64,000 nt of DNA from Salipiger pallidus (lineage in GTDB: Bacteria > Pseudomonadota > Alphaproteobacteria > Rhodobacterales > Rhodobacteraceae). The translations under genes and the position numbers were made by a program. Positions within the stretch are counted from its first letter, which is position 1. Each line of letters begins with the position of its first letter. The notes under the pieces are model-generated. The model ran no database searches. It was given only the letters and a program-made list of their open reading frames with translations, and was not told where the DNA came from. The stretch spans positions 372,001-436,000 of the forward strand of contig NZ_BMJV01000001.1 in NCBI RefSeq assembly GCF_014643635.1, in the 5' to 3' direction. Shown here piece after piece: positions 1-10,177 of the stretch.

Positions 1-47
1 GTGATTTCCTCGACCTGTGTGCCGAGCTGCTCAAGTTCATGTTCCAT
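1..47 (-). CDS. 5' end of an unidentified gene, cut by the window edge
   Basis: Only the first 15 codons are visible, reading leftward off the window. The start ATG (complement of 45-47) follows an AGGAGA ribosome binding site four bases upstream, so it is probably a real start. The visible peptide, MEHELEQLGTQVEEIT, is Glu-rich and looks helical. It is too short to identify. It is divergent from eno, so the roughly 330 bases between them should hold both promoters. Confidence 0.5.
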   Translation of the reverse strand, partial: MEHELEQLGTQVEEI

Positions 48-235
48 TACATCTCCTGCCATCGCGCGCCTCCTCTCCGCTCGTGGCTTCTGTCGGTTTT
101 CTGCACTTGCATCGTCAGTTAGCCGCAGCGCGGCGTTAGGCAAAAGCCGAGGCGGCGGAAAACCGCGAAACAGCGATTTCCCGCGCCTCCCCCTTGCACT
201 TTTCGGGCAGAACTGCGCGTTATGCAGGCGACACA

Positions 236-299
236 TGTTAGCGGTATCGGCAGGACCCGGGAGACCCGGCGCCGCCGGTCCCCAGTGTTAGCGCCCTGC
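236..299. promoter_or_regulatory. Two operator-like TGTTAGCG sites upstream of eno
   Basis: TGTTAGCGGTATCG (236-249) and TGTTAGCGCCCTGC (286-299) carry the left half of a LacI-family type palindrome, TGTTAnCGnTAACA. The first is close to a full palindrome. Their centres are 50 bp apart, and both lie within 150 bp of the eno start. Similar sites precede gap and tkt in this window. In Rhodobacter, the LacI-family regulator CceR controls genes of this pathway, so it is the natural candidate; that link is inference. Confidence 0.5.
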
Positions 300-340
300 C
301 TCGCGGGGCAGCGTTTACATCCATGCCGGGGCTGTTATAG

Positions 341-1654
<1,314 letters not shown>

Positions 1655-1662
1655 GCGCGTCC

Positions 1663-1709
1663 GCACCGCCCCAGCCACGGGGCGGTGCAAATTCCTGTCA
1701 CAGGAATTT
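1663..1709. other. Two back-to-back hairpins in the eno 3' region
   Basis: The first hairpin is GCACCGCCCC (1663-1672) paired with GGGGCGGTGC (1679-1688). It is followed with no gap by AAATTCCTG (1689-1697) paired with CAGGAATTT (1701-1709), which has a three-base loop. Both stems are perfect. They lie between the eno stop codon and the terminator, so the eno mRNA would end in three hairpins. They may stabilise the 3' end. Confidence 0.6.
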
Positions 1710-1740
1710 GGTCGCCGGGCCGATCGGGAGCAAACGGAAA

Positions 1741-1774
1741 AGGGGCGGCACCGCGCGGGTGCCGCCCCTTTTTT
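1741..1774 (+). terminator. Rho-independent terminator of eno
   Basis: A 12-bp stem (AGGGGCGGCACC with GGTGCCGCCCCT, five-base loop) is followed by six T residues. A short A run before the stem means it may also work for the convergent zapA transcript. Confidence 0.85.
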
Positions 1775-1847
1775 CATGCCGCTTTTCATGCCGCTTTTCA
1801 TGCCGTGACCGGCAAAGCAGTGACTGGCAATACGGTGTCTGGCAGGC

Positions 1848-2249
1848 TCAAGACGCCTTGGCTTCGACCTCGTCTGCCACCGCCTCGGCCCGGGCCGCGA
1901 GCTCCGCCAGCGTATCGGTGACGCTCTTGGGGATCACCGGCACCTCGACCTTTTCGGCCTCCGGCGCGGGACGCCCGCGCAGTTCCTTGAGCTCTTCGGC
2001 CATGACGCCCATGCGGTCCTCGGCAGCGCGCAGCCGCTCTTCGAGGCCCACGGTCTTGTCCGCAAGCATGAGCCCCGCCATCAACAGCATCCGCCCCTCG
2101 GGCATGCGGCCGATCTGATCCACCAGAACCCGCGCCTCGGTGTCGAGCATGCGCGCGGCGGTCAGAAGGTATTGCTCTTCGCCCTGCTGGCAGGCCACGT
2201 CGAAGCTGCGCCCGCCGATGTTGATCTGTACCTCGATCTGTTCGCTCAT
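1848..2249 (-). CDS. zapA: Cell division protein ZapA
   Basis: ZapA binds FtsZ and bundles its protofilaments at the Z ring. The 133-residue product begins with the typical ZapA fold (VQINIGGRSFDVACQQGEE, then YLLTAARMLDTEARVL). A long helix with GRMLLMAGLMLADK follows, and then a coiled-coil, Glu/Ala-rich C-terminal tail. The start overlaps the stop of the upstream coiled-coil gene by four bases (ATGA), so the two are translationally coupled. Directly downstream are short repeats (CATGCCGCTTTT twice, then three related 15-mers), followed by the eno terminator. Confidence 0.93.
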   Translation of the reverse strand: MSEQIEVQINIGGRSFDVACQQGEEQYLLTAARMLDTEARVLVDQIGRMPEGRMLLMAGLMLADKTVGLEERLRAAEDRMGVMAEELKELRGRPAPEAEKVEVPVIPKSVTDTLAELAARAEAVADEVEAKAS

Positions 2250-2893
2250 TGCGCGGCCTCCCCATGGTTTCCGCTGGTTTCGGGCGCGGTATTCTCAGAT
2301 GTCTCACCGGCGGCCTGCGCCAGCAACGGCTCGAGCGCGCCAAGCACAGCACGCGCCTCGGCTTCCTCGAGGGCGCGCGCCGCGCGCAGCGCCTCGAGTT
2401 CCGCCAGCATTGCCTTGTTGACGAGGTGAGGCTCACCGACGTTGCCCAACAGCGCCTCACGCATTTCCTGATTGGTGCGCATGAGCATCTCGTTGGACAG
2501 GCGCATGCGCTGAACTTCGCCGTCGAGCGCGGCGAGGCTCTCACGCTGCGCCTCGAGTTGTTCTCGCAGCGCCGCGTCGGCGGCCACGTCCGGCGCGCTC
2601 GGGGCCGTTGGCGTGTCGTTCAGGCGGGCGCGCAGCACCCTCACCCGCTCTTCGAGCTGGGCGTTGGCCATCTTCTCCTCGTCGAGAAGATCGCGCATGC
2701 GGGCGGCTTCGCTGACCGCGGCGTTGAGTTCGGCCTCCATGGCGTAACGGTCGGCCTTCGCCGCTTCGGCGGCGGCGGCATCCTCGGCGGAGGTGTCAGG
2801 CTGCTCCACCGGGGCCGACAGCCCCTCGACCCCTTGTGCAATGCGGTCGAGCGCCCGGGTGAGGCGCGACTGCAATTCGTCGATCTGGCTCAT
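2246..2893 (-). CDS. Coiled-coil protein coupled to ZapA
   Basis: The product (about 215 residues) is almost entirely predicted coiled coil: Glu, Ala, Leu and Arg rich from MSQIDELQSRLTRALDRI to the end, with no membrane segment. Two adjacent ATG codons occur at 2893 and 2896; the inner one has better spacing (5 bases) from AGAGG. Because of the ATGA overlap with zapA and the coiled-coil nature, a role at the division septum is a reasonable guess. The exact family is not recognised. Confidence 0.8.
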   Translation of the reverse strand: MSQIDELQSRLTRALDRIAQGVEGLSAPVEQPDTSAEDAAAAEAAKADRYAMEAELNAAVSEAARMRDLLDEEKMANAQLEERVRVLRARLNDTPTAPSAPDVAADAALREQLEAQRESLAALDGEVQRMRLSNEMLMRTNQEMREALLGNVGEPHLVNKAMLAELEALRAARALEEAEARAVLGALEPLLAQAAGETSENTAPETSGNHGEAAQ

Positions 2894-3073
2894 CATGCCC
2901 TCTCAAGTCTGCCCATCGGGGTCTGTCCTGCCGATCCGCGCGCGAATCGCAATGGCCCCGTTCCGGGGCAGTCTACCAAGCGCTTTCTGAAAATGCGCCC
3001 CCATAACTTCCAACGCCTTATCGCCACCCGTTCACCCATCGCAGAAGCGCCGGATCGCCCATGAAACCGTTTA

Positions 3074-3087
3074 TGATACCGCCAACG
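3074..3087. promoter_or_regulatory. Operator-like site upstream of tkt
   Basis: TGATACCGCCAACG fits the TGnTAnCGnTAnCA pattern with two mismatches. It lies 70 bp before the tkt start. It matters because similar elements precede eno and gap. Confidence 0.35.
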
Positions 3088-3156
3088 CTTGATCTTCGCC
3101 CACGGGCTGGTATTCACCACGGCAACGGCCCACCGGGAGAGAAAGAGGACGTCATC

Positions 3157-5175
3157 TTGGACATCAAAGCCCTGCGCGAAGCCCATCCCGAGCACTGGAT
3201 GCGCTCCACCGCCATCCGTGCCCTTACCCTTGACGCGGTCGCAGCCGCCAATTCCGGCCACTCCGGCATGCCCATCGGCATGGCCGACGTGGCAACGGTG
3301 CTGTGGTCGAAGCACATGAAGTTCGACGCCAAGAACCCCACCTGGCCCGACCGCGACCGGTTCATCCTGTCCGCCGGCCATGGCTCGATGCTGATCTACT
3401 CGCTGCTCTACCTTGCCGGCGATCCGCAGATCACCCTCGACGAGGTGAAGAACTTCCGCCAGTGGGGCGCCCGCACCGCCGGCCACCCCGAGAACTTCCA
3501 TGCCGATGCCATCGAGATGACCACTGGTCCGCTCGGCCAGGGCATCTCGTCCTCGGTCGGCTTCGCCATTGCCGAAGAGAACCTGCGCGCCCGTCACGGC
3601 AAGCAGGTCGTGGATCACTACACCTATGTCATCGCCGGTGACGGCTGCCTCATGGAAGGCGTCAGCCAGGAAGCCATCGGCATCGCCGGCCGCTACGGCC
3701 TTGGCCGCCTCGTGGTGTTCTGGGACAACAACGACATCACCATCGACGGCAAGGTGTCCCTGTCGGATCGCACCGACCAGGTGGCGCGCTTCAAGGCGTC
3801 CGGCTGGCACGTGCAGGAAATCGACGGCCACGACCCCGAGGCCATCGACGCCGCCATCTCCGCCGCCAAGAAAGTCACCGACCAGCCGTCGATGATCGCT
3901 TGCAAGACCCACATCGCCCTCGGCCACGCCGCCCAGGACACGTCCAAAGGTCACGGCGCGCTCACCAACGCTGACCAGAACACCGAAGCCAAGGCTGGCT
4001 GGGGCTGGACCGCTGGCGAATTCGACATTCCCGCCGACGTCAAGTCGTGGTGGGAAGAGGCCGGTTCGCGCGGTGCCTCCGAGCGTGAAGCATGGGAAGC
4101 CCGCCTTGCAGGTCTGTCGGACCGCAAGCAGCAGGAATTCGCCCGCGTCATGGCCGGCGATGCTCCCAAGAAGCTGTCGTCCGTCATTCGCGCGTTCAAG
4201 AAGCAGAACGCCGACTCCCAGCCCAAGGTCGCGACCCGCAAGGCATCGGAAATGGTGCTCGAGGTGGTGAACCCGGTGATGACCGAGACCATCGGCGGCT
4301 CTGCCGACCTGACCGGCTCGAACAACACCAAGACCGGTGACATGGGCATCTTCGACACCGAGGACCGCAAGGGCCGTTACGTCTACTGGGGCATCCGTGA
4401 ACACGGCATGGCCGCCGCGATGAACGGCATCTCGCTGCACGGCGGCCTGCGCGCCTACGGCGGCACCTTCATGGCGTTCACCGACTACGCGCGTCCCGCG
4501 ATGCGTCTGGCGGCCCTGCAGAAGACCCCCACGGTCTTCGTCATGACCCATGACAGCATCGGCCTTGGCGAAGACGGCCCAACCCACCAGCCGATCGAGC
4601 ATCTTGCCATCAGCCGCGCGACCCCGAACATGTTCGTGTTCCGTCCCGCGGACGTGGTGGAAACCGCCGAAGCATGGGAAATCGCGCTGACGCAGAAAGA
4701 GACGCCGTCGGTGCTGTCGCTGACCCGTCAGGGCCTGCCGACGCTGCGCAAAGAGCACAAGAACAACAACCTTGTCGAAAAGGGCGCCTATATCCTTGCT
4801 GACGCGGAAGGCAAGCGTCAGGCGATCCTGCTGGCCACCGGTTCGGAAGTCGAGATTGCCATGAAGGCGCGCGACATCCTGCAGGCCGAGGGCATCGGCA
4901 CCCGCGTGGTCTCCATGCCCTGCTGGGAGCTGTTCGAAGCGCAGGAGGAATCCTACCGCAAGCGCGTTCTGCCAGCCGGCCCCGTGCGCGTGGGCGTCGA
5001 GGCAGCGGCCCGCTTCGGCTGGGACCGCTGGCTGCTGGGCGAGCGTGGCCGCGAGGCCAAGGCGGCCTTCGTGGGCATGGAAAGCTTCGGTGCCTCCGCT
5101 CCGGCAGAGGTGCTGTACGAGAAGTTCGGCATCACGGCCGAGAACGTGGCCCAGAAGGTCCGCGACATGCTCTGA
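3157..5175 (+). CDS. tkt: Transketolase
   Basis: Transketolase moves two-carbon ketol units between sugar phosphates in the pentose phosphate pathway, using thiamine diphosphate and Mg. I chose the TTG at 3157 because it follows AGAGGA at a seven-base spacing and gives the usual N terminus ([14 protein letters not shown]) and 672 residues; E. coli TktA has 663. An in-frame ATG at 3061 would add 32 unconserved residues. Visible motifs are [19 protein letters not shown], the ThDP-binding [13 protein letters not shown]...[10 protein letters not shown], the catalytic glutamate in [13 protein letters not shown] and the [14 protein letters not shown] signature. In many Rhodobacteraceae gap is the next gene; here several genes intervene. 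Confidence 0.96.
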   Translation: MDIKALREAHPEHWMRSTAIRALTLDAVAAANSGHSGMPIGMADVATVLWSKHMKFDAKNPTWPDRDRFILSAGHGSMLIYSLLYLAGDPQITLDEVKNFRQWGARTAGHPENFHADAIEMTTGPLGQGISSSVGFAIAEENLRARHGKQVVDHYTYVIAGDGCLMEGVSQEAIGIAGRYGLGRLVVFWDNNDITIDGKVSLSDRTDQVARFKASGWHVQEIDGHDPEAIDAAISAAKKVTDQPSMIACKTHIALGHAAQDTSKGHGALTNADQNTEAKAGWGWTAGEFDIPADVKSWWEEAGSRGASEREAWEARLAGLSDRKQQEFARVMAGDAPKKLSSVIRAFKKQNADSQPKVATRKASEMVLEVVNPVMTETIGGSADLTGSNNTKTGDMGIFDTEDRKGRYVYWGIREHGMAAAMNGISLHGGLRAYGGTFMAFTDYARPAMRLAALQKTPTVFVMTHDSIGLGEDGPTHQPIEHLAISRATPNMFVFRPADVVETAEAWEIALTQKETPSVLSLTRQGLPTLRKEHKNNNLVEKGAYILADAEGKRQAILLATGSEVEIAMKARDILQAEGIGTRVVSMPCWELFEAQEESYRKRVLPAGPVRVGVEAAARFGWDRWLLGERGREAKAAFVGMESFGASAPAEVLYEKFGITAENVAQKVRDML

Positions 5176-5198
5176 TCGCGGTTCTGCCGTGACGAATG

Positions 5199-5232
5199 AA
5201 GGCCCGGCGCACCCCTTGCGCCGGGCCTTTTT
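5199..5232 (+). terminator. Rho-independent terminator of tkt
   Basis: A perfect 13-bp stem (AAGGCCCGGCGCA with TGCGCCGGGCCTT, five-base loop) ends in a T run. It lies 24 bases after the tkt stop. Confidence 0.9.
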
Positions 5233-5286
5233 CATTGCCTGTACCCGCGCCGGCCGCCTACTGTCCTGCCTGAAAGGAGCCCCCAC

Positions 5287-5892
5287 ATGAGCATCCTCGT
5301 CCCCGGCCCCGATGGCCGCCCGCGCTGCGGCTGGTGTGGCACCGTGCCGGAGTTCTTCCCCTACCACGACGCGGAATGGGGCTTTCCGGTCAGCGATGAC
5401 CGTCGGCTCTTCGAGAAGCTCTGCCTCGAGAGTTTCCAGTCCGGCCTCAGCTGGCGCACCATCCTTGCCAAGCGCGAAAACTTTCGTGCGGCTTTTGCAG
5501 GTTTCGACATCGAACGCATGGCCGCCTTCGACGAGACGGACGTGGAGCGCCTGCTTGGGGATGCGGGCATCATCCGCCACAGGGGCAAGATCGAGGCGGT
5601 CATCAACAACGCCCGCCGCTGCATCGAGTTGACGGAACGCGAAGGCTCCCTCGCCCGCTTCGTCTGGACCTACGAGCCCGCGCCCGATGGACTGCCCCCG
5701 CAATCGCAGACCACCTCGCCCGCCTCGGTGGCGCTGTCGAAAGAGCTGAAGAAACGCGGCTGGAAGTTTGTCGGCCCCACCACGGTCTACGCCTTCATGC
5801 AGGCGATGGGCTTGATCAACGATCATCTCGAGGGCTGCGCTCTGCGCGAGGCAGCGGCAGAGGCCCGCCGCGTCTTCAGCCCACCCTCCTGA
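5287..5892 (+). CDS. tag: DNA-3-methyladenine glycosylase I
   Basis: Tag removes 3-methyladenine from alkylated DNA as the first step of base excision repair. The 201-residue product has the family's RCGWCG start and the YHDAEWGFP motif. The zinc ligands of this family map to Cys14, His27, His180 and Cys184 (the last two in NDHLEGC). The LCLESFQSGLSWRTILAKRENFR helix pair and the GDAGIIRHRGKIEAVINNA segment are also typical. The start at 5287 follows AAAGGAG. It sits between tkt and gap, both carbon genes, and has no visible operon partner. Confidence 0.95.
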   Translation: MSILVPGPDGRPRCGWCGTVPEFFPYHDAEWGFPVSDDRRLFEKLCLESFQSGLSWRTILAKRENFRAAFAGFDIERMAAFDETDVERLLGDAGIIRHRGKIEAVINNARRCIELTEREGSLARFVWTYEPAPDGLPPQSQTTSPASVALSKELKKRGWKFVGPTTVYAFMQAMGLINDHLEGCALREAAAEARRVFSPPS

Positions 5893-6122
5893 CGCCCTCC
5901 GGCCTGAGAGCGCGCCCAAGGCGCCCGCAGCAGTGCAGCGCCCTTATCTGGACCGAGGGAAACCTCACCACGTATCAGTCGGTCGCCTCCAGCCACGCGG
6001 CCATCGGTCAGCCGCCGCCCGAAGAAGCGCCCGCACGAGGGCAAAGACACAGCGGTTGCGAGGTGCAGACGATCACCCTACGCTACCGGGGGCAAGGTGC
6101 CGTCAGCAGTAGAGAGGGTCAC

Positions 6123-6416
6123 ATGACAGCTTTCGTGATCGGCCAGATGATGATCCACGACCGCGGCTGGATGGATGAGTACTTCGCCAAGATCCCCGAC
6201 GTGGTGGCACGGCACGGGGGCGCCTTTCGGGTGCGGGGCGGCGCGCCCGAGCGTATGGAGGGCGATGCTCCCCTGCCGCACGCGGCCTTCATCATCGAAT
6301 TCCCCGACCGGGATCACGCAACGGCGTTCTGGAATTCCGATGCGTTCCAGTCCCTCGCCCTCCTGAGGCGCCCGGGCTCCACGCTGGATGCGCTTCTGGT
6401 CGACGGGCTGGACTGA
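6123..6416 (+). CDS. DUF1330/YciI-type small protein
   Basis: A 97-residue protein with the ferredoxin-like alpha/beta dimer pattern of DUF1330: FVIGQMMIHDRGWMDEYFAKIPDV, then GGAFRVRGG, then HAAFIIEFPDRDHATAFWNS. Members are small soluble proteins of uncertain function. I took the start at ATG 6123, which follows AGAGAGGG; a longer frame from 6063 adds an unconserved leader. The preceding 230 bases (5893-6122) hold no gene I can see. Confidence 0.8.
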   Translation: MTAFVIGQMMIHDRGWMDEYFAKIPDVVARHGGAFRVRGGAPERMEGDAPLPHAAFIIEFPDRDHATAFWNSDAFQSLALLRRPGSTLDALLVDGLD

Positions 6417-6647
6417 CCCGGCTCCGTGGCGTGCCGCCTTGGGGTAGACAAGATATCCCTATCGCACGCAAAGCGCCGGCGCGCTTGTTCCTAAAACACA
6501 GCTTTCGACAACACACTCGACGGCCCGAAGGGACGCTTCGGCAGGGACGCTCTGCCTGGCCAAGGGCAGGACGCCACCCGGAAAGCCCTACCGCGCATGT
6601 TGCGACAGGCACCGCTTCAGCCCTCACCCACTTTGGTAAACTGTGGC

Positions 6648-7613
6648 TCAGTGCGGCGCCTTCTTGCCCGGCAGAAGCGGCAGGATACCCTTGGTTATCA
6701 CGGGGACGAGGATGGTGCCCCAGACGATGCCGAGCACGAAATCCTGCGCGGCGGTGGCAAGCCACATGACCGCGGGCGCGAGATCCTCGGACACGGCGTG
6801 GGCGGCGATCTCGGACCAGTGGTGGATGAACTCCTCGGGCGCATGCCAGCCCATCTCGGCCAACATGTGCACGATGATCGATCCACCGACCCAAAGCATG
6901 GCAGCGGTGCCCACAACGGTCAGGATCTTCATCACCCAAGGCATGCCCTTGACGATGCCCCGGCCGATGGCCCGCGTGATCCCCAGCTTGCCCACCTGCG
7001 TCAGCCACAGCCCGATATCATCCATCTTCACGATCACCGCCACGGCACCATAGACCAGCGCGGTGATTCCAAGGCCCACCAGTGCCAGCACTGCGGCCTG
7101 GATCCACACCTCGGTCGCGTCGATGGTCGACAGCGCAAGGGTCATGATCTCGGCCGACAGGATGAAGTCGGTCTTGATCGCCCCCTTTACCTTGGCTTCC
7201 TCGAGATGCGCGGGATCGGTCTTTTCCGCAAGTGCCGCGTCCGGCCCCGAGGGTTTATGCGGCGACAGCGCATGGATGACTTTCTCTGCCCCTTCAAAGC
7301 ACAGGAACGAGCCCCCGAGGATCAGCAGCGGTGGCACCAGCCACGGTGCGAAAGCCGCCATGAGAAGAGCCGCGGGCAGCAGGATGATGAGCTTGTTGAA
7401 GATGGAGCCGCGAGCGATCTTCCAGATGATCGGCAACTCGCGGGCGGGCGCAAATCCGTGCACGTATTTCGGCGTCACCGCGGCGTCGTCGATCACCACG
7501 CCCACCGCCTTCGACCCGGCCTTGGCCGCGTTGGCGGTAATGTCGTCGACCGAGGCCGCCGCCAGCTTGGCGATCGCCGCCACGTCGTCGAGAAGCGCGA
7601 AAAGCCCGCTCAT
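6648..7613 (-). CDS. DUF808 (YedI-like) inner-membrane protein
   Basis: The 321-residue product starts MSGLFALLDDVAAIAKLAAASVDD, as in DUF808/YedI proteins. A GAP-like VVIDDAAVTPKYVHG segment follows, then several hydrophobic helices (ILLPAALLMAAFAPWLVPPLLILGG, AAVLALVGLGITALVYGAVAVIV, ILTVVGTAAMLWVGG). The start at 7613 follows GGAGAC at a five-base spacing. Its function is not established for the family. It is divergent from gap, so the gap operator region may affect it too. The 230 bases downstream (6417-6647) contain no recognisable gene. Confidence 0.88.
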   Translation of the reverse strand: MSGLFALLDDVAAIAKLAAASVDDITANAAKAGSKAVGVVIDDAAVTPKYVHGFAPARELPIIWKIARGSIFNKLIILLPAALLMAAFAPWLVPPLLILGGSFLCFEGAEKVIHALSPHKPSGPDAALAEKTDPAHLEEAKVKGAIKTDFILSAEIMTLALSTIDATEVWIQAAVLALVGLGITALVYGAVAVIVKMDDIGLWLTQVGKLGITRAIGRGIVKGMPWVMKILTVVGTAAMLWVGGSIIVHMLAEMGWHAPEEFIHHWSEIAAHAVSEDLAPAVMWLATAAQDFVLGIVWGTILVPVITKGILPLLPGKKAPH

Positions 7614-7719
7614 ATAAGTCTCCGATCCATGTTTCACGGCAACGTAGCGGAGCCGTGAAGATGATCAAGAAATGCCACGCGCGACTGTTTGCGCAAGCAT
7701 CGCAAAATGCCCCGACAAA

Positions 7720-7773
7720 TGTTAGCGCCACCTTCATGTTTATCGCTAACACTATGAAATGGTTGCGCTAATT
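7720..7773. promoter_or_regulatory. Cluster of three operator-like sites upstream of gap
   Basis: The sites are TGTTAGCGCCACCT (7720-7733), GTTTATCGCTAACA (7738-7751) and TGGTTGCGCTAATT (7760-7773). The first has a perfect left half and the second a perfect right half of TGTTAnCGnTAACA. Their centres are 18 and 22 bp apart, and the last ends about 70 bp before the gap start. They match the sites before eno. Confidence 0.55.
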
Positions 7774-7841
7774 GTGTTGGAATCCAGAAACGCGCAGGTA
7801 TACGAACCCTTGCCCACTGGCCCCAGCAAGGAGAGAATGCC

Positions 7842-8849
7842 ATGACAGTCACCGTCGGGATCAACGGTTTCGGCCGCATTGGCCGCTGCACGCTGGCCCA
7901 TATCGCCGAAAGCGCACGCAACGATGTCCAGGTGGTCCGCATTAATGCCACCGGCCCGATTGAGACGGCCGCCCACCTGATGCGCTATGACAGCGTGCAC
8001 GGGCGCTTCGGCTCCGAGGTGAAAGTCGTGGGGGGCAATGCGCTCGATCTCGGGCGTGGCCCGATCGAGGTGATGTCGACCTACAATACCGCCGAGCTTG
8101 ACTGGAGCGGTTGCGACGTGGTGCTCGAATGCACCGGCAAGTTCAACGATGGCCACAAGGCGGATGCCCACATCCGCCAAGGCGCGAAATCGGTGCTGAT
8201 CTCAGCCCCGGCAAAGAATGTACAGAAAACCATCGTATACGGGGTGAACCACCGCGATCTCGTCAAGGGTGACGTGATGATCTCGAACGGATCGTGCACC
8301 ACCAACGGGCTCGCCCCGCTGGCCAAGGTGCTCGACGATGCCATAGGTATCGAGTCCGGCGTCATGACCACGATCCACAGCTACACCGGCGACCAGCCGA
8401 CGCTGGACCGGCGGCACGACGATCTCTACCGTGCCCGCGCCGCCGCCATGGCGATGATCCCCACCTCCACCGGGGCCGCCAAGGCGCTTGGCGAGGTTCT
8501 GCCGAACCTCAAGGGCAAGCTCGACGGCTCGGCCATCCGCGTGCCCACCCCCAACGTGAGCGCTGTGGACCTGACGTTCCAGGCCAGCAAGGACGTGACC
8601 GTCGAAGATGTGAACGAGGTTGTGCGTGAAGCCGCTGCGGGCCGTATGGGAATGGTACTTGCGTACGACCCCGAACCCAAGGTATCAGTGGATTTCAACC
8701 ACACGACGTCTAGTTCGATCTTCGCACCGGATCAGACGCGAGTGGTCGGCAAGCGCACCGTGCGCGTGCTGGCGTGGTATGACAACGAGTGGGGCTTTTC
8801 GGCCCGCATGGCCGACGTGGCAGCTGCCATGGGCCGCCTGCACCACTAG
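7842..8849 (+). CDS. gap: Type I glyceraldehyde-3-phosphate dehydrogenase
   Basis: It oxidises glyceraldehyde-3-phosphate to 1,3-bisphosphoglycerate, or runs the reverse reaction. The 335-residue product is full length. It has the NAD(P)-binding GINGFGRIGR, the catalytic Cys152 in SNGSCTTNG (usually SNASCTTN), the substrate region HSYTGDQPTLD and the WYDNEWGFSARM end. At the cofactor-selecting turn it reads IN-A36-TGP where NAD-specific enzymes have IN-D. This is as in GapB-type enzymes and suggests NADP use or a gluconeogenic role. The start at 7842 follows AAGGAGAG. The strong operator cluster upstream implies carbon-source control. Confidence 0.96.
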   Translation: MTVTVGINGFGRIGRCTLAHIAESARNDVQVVRINATGPIETAAHLMRYDSVHGRFGSEVKVVGGNALDLGRGPIEVMSTYNTAELDWSGCDVVLECTGKFNDGHKADAHIRQGAKSVLISAPAKNVQKTIVYGVNHRDLVKGDVMISNGSCTTNGLAPLAKVLDDAIGIESGVMTTIHSYTGDQPTLDRRHDDLYRARAAAMAMIPTSTGAAKALGEVLPNLKGKLDGSAIRVPTPNVSAVDLTFQASKDVTVEDVNEVVREAAAGRMGMVLAYDPEPKVSVDFNHTTSSSIFAPDQTRVVGKRTVRVLAWYDNEWGFSARMADVAAAMGRLHH

Positions 8850-8876
8850 GTGACGGCACGGGTCAGACCCCACACG

Positions 8877-8910
8877 AAGAGGCGGCGGAGGGGAGACCGC
8901 CGCCTCTTTA
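8877..8910 (+). terminator. Terminator of gap
   Basis: A 12-bp stem (AAGAGGCGGCGG with CCGCCGCCTCTT, eight-base loop) is followed by a T-rich stretch, 27 bases after the gap stop. Confidence 0.8.
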
Positions 8911-9039
8911 TTCATCCCGGCCTGATCCATCCCGTTCAAACTTTCAGCCAAGACTCTGAACACGCCGCCGAGGGGTCGCTTTTCGGCTGATGGACCTTTG
9001 GTGGCCAATCGGTTGCAAGGAAATGCCAAACACGCGGCA

Positions 9040-9078
9040 CCAGATGCGGAGCCCTGCGGTACAGGGCTCCGCATCTGG
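9040..9078 (-). terminator. Perfect 17-bp inverted repeat after the FMN reductase gene
   Basis: CCAGATGCGGAGCCCTG (9040-9056) pairs perfectly with 9062-9078 around a five-base loop. It starts five bases after the stop of the leftward gene. There is no T run, so it may act as a transcript-end stabiliser or be Rho-assisted. Confidence 0.6.
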
Positions 9079-9083
9079 CACGG

Positions 9084-9635
9084 TCAGCTCAGCTTGTCGA
9101 TCCAGGCGGCGAACCCCTTCATGACGCCACGCAGGAAGTCCTTGGTGCCATCATTGGTGATGTTGCCCTGCTCGTCGAACAGATCGTGGAGCCCGCCCAC
9201 ATAAGCCTCGGGCTGCTGCATCGCGGGCATGTTGAGGAATACGAGCGACTGGCGCAGGTGGTGGTTCGCCCCGAACCCGCCGATCCCCCCCGGCGAGCCA
9301 GTGACGATGGCGGCGGGCTTACCGTCCCACACGCTGCTCCCGTAGGGCCGCGAGCCGACGTCCAGCGCGTTCTTGACGTTCGCCGGCAGTGACCGGTTGT
9401 ATTCCGGAGTCACGAACAACACCGCGTCCGCCCGGCCCATACACTTGCGGAACCGGACCCATGCCTCGGGAACGACGGCTTCATCAAGGTCGGGGTTGTA
9501 AAGCGGCAGATCCCCGGTCCCCACGAAGGTGAATTCCAGACCATCGGGCGCCAGCCCCACAAGAGCCTGCGCAAGCTTGCGGTTGTACGATCCCTCCCTC
9601 AGGGATCCGACGATCACGGCAACATGCTTCGACAT
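9084..9635 (-). CDS. NAD(P)H-dependent FMN reductase (ChrR/YieF-like)
   Basis: A flavodoxin-like quinone/FMN reductase of 183 residues. The FMN phosphate loop is GSLREGSYNRKLA near residues 10-22. VLFVTPEYNRSLPANVKNALD and KPAAIVTGSPGGIGGFGA are the two conserved flavin and dimer regions of the NADPH-dependent FMN reductase family. Members reduce quinones, chromate or azo dyes with NAD(P)H and protect against redox stress. The gene stands alone, with a large hairpin just after its stop. Confidence 0.9.
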   Translation of the reverse strand: MSKHVAVIVGSLREGSYNRKLAQALVGLAPDGLEFTFVGTGDLPLYNPDLDEAVVPEAWVRFRKCMGRADAVLFVTPEYNRSLPANVKNALDVGSRPYGSSVWDGKPAAIVTGSPGGIGGFGANHHLRQSLVFLNMPAMQQPEAYVGGLHDLFDEQGNITNDGTKDFLRGVMKGFAAWIDKLS

Positions 9636-10177
9636 GATGAGCTCCTTTGTGCTTCACGAACAAAGATAGTGCTGGCAGGCCGCAATGATCAGTGCACGGA
9701 TCGCGCTGCATCTGTGCAGGGATACACAATTAATGCGGGATTTTTCCTGGGACCGTTTCGACGCGTGAGAGAGCGGCCCCAAGGGCGCGCCCTGCCTCGC
9801 CTACTGCCTCTGGACGATGCGCAAGGCCGAGCGCCCGCAACGGTCAGAAGTGACCGTCACCGCTCAGGAGTAACAACCCGACCGACCGCCGGCAACGCGG
9901 CCCCATGGCTTTGCCACCGCCGCTGAGCTAAAGCACATGCCGCATTCGAACGTCGCAACCGTTTGGAAGAGGCTCACACCCCAGCCCCGCGCCATCCATG
10001 AGCGTCCGCGACGAAGACGCATACACTCCCTCATCTTGCTCGTACCGAATTTTGCACAGACCCGGCCGACCGCGCTCGCAACGCCTGCAAACGACAAGTC
10101 AGGCGCGCCGCCCGCCCTGCATCTTCTCTTGAAAATACGCATTGCGCAGCGTCGGGGCCGGGCGCTGCACTGGTGGG
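9636..10177. other. Intergenic stretch with no gene seen
   Basis: About 540 bases lie between the starts of the FMN reductase region and the end of fabF. The open frames here encode Arg/Cys/Pro-rich, non-homologous-looking peptides without ribosome binding sites. I see no RNA gene, repeat or terminator that I can defend. Confidence 0.5.

Noticed and set aside
1775-1847. 6S RNA next to zapA
   Set aside because: In many proteobacteria ssrS lies next to zapA, but here the gap holds only the eno terminator and short repeats, too short for a 6S RNA fold.
2893-5919. Leftward frame of 1008 codons over tkt and tag
   Set aside because: It is the mirror of two well-identified genes. High GC at third positions removes stops on the opposite strand.
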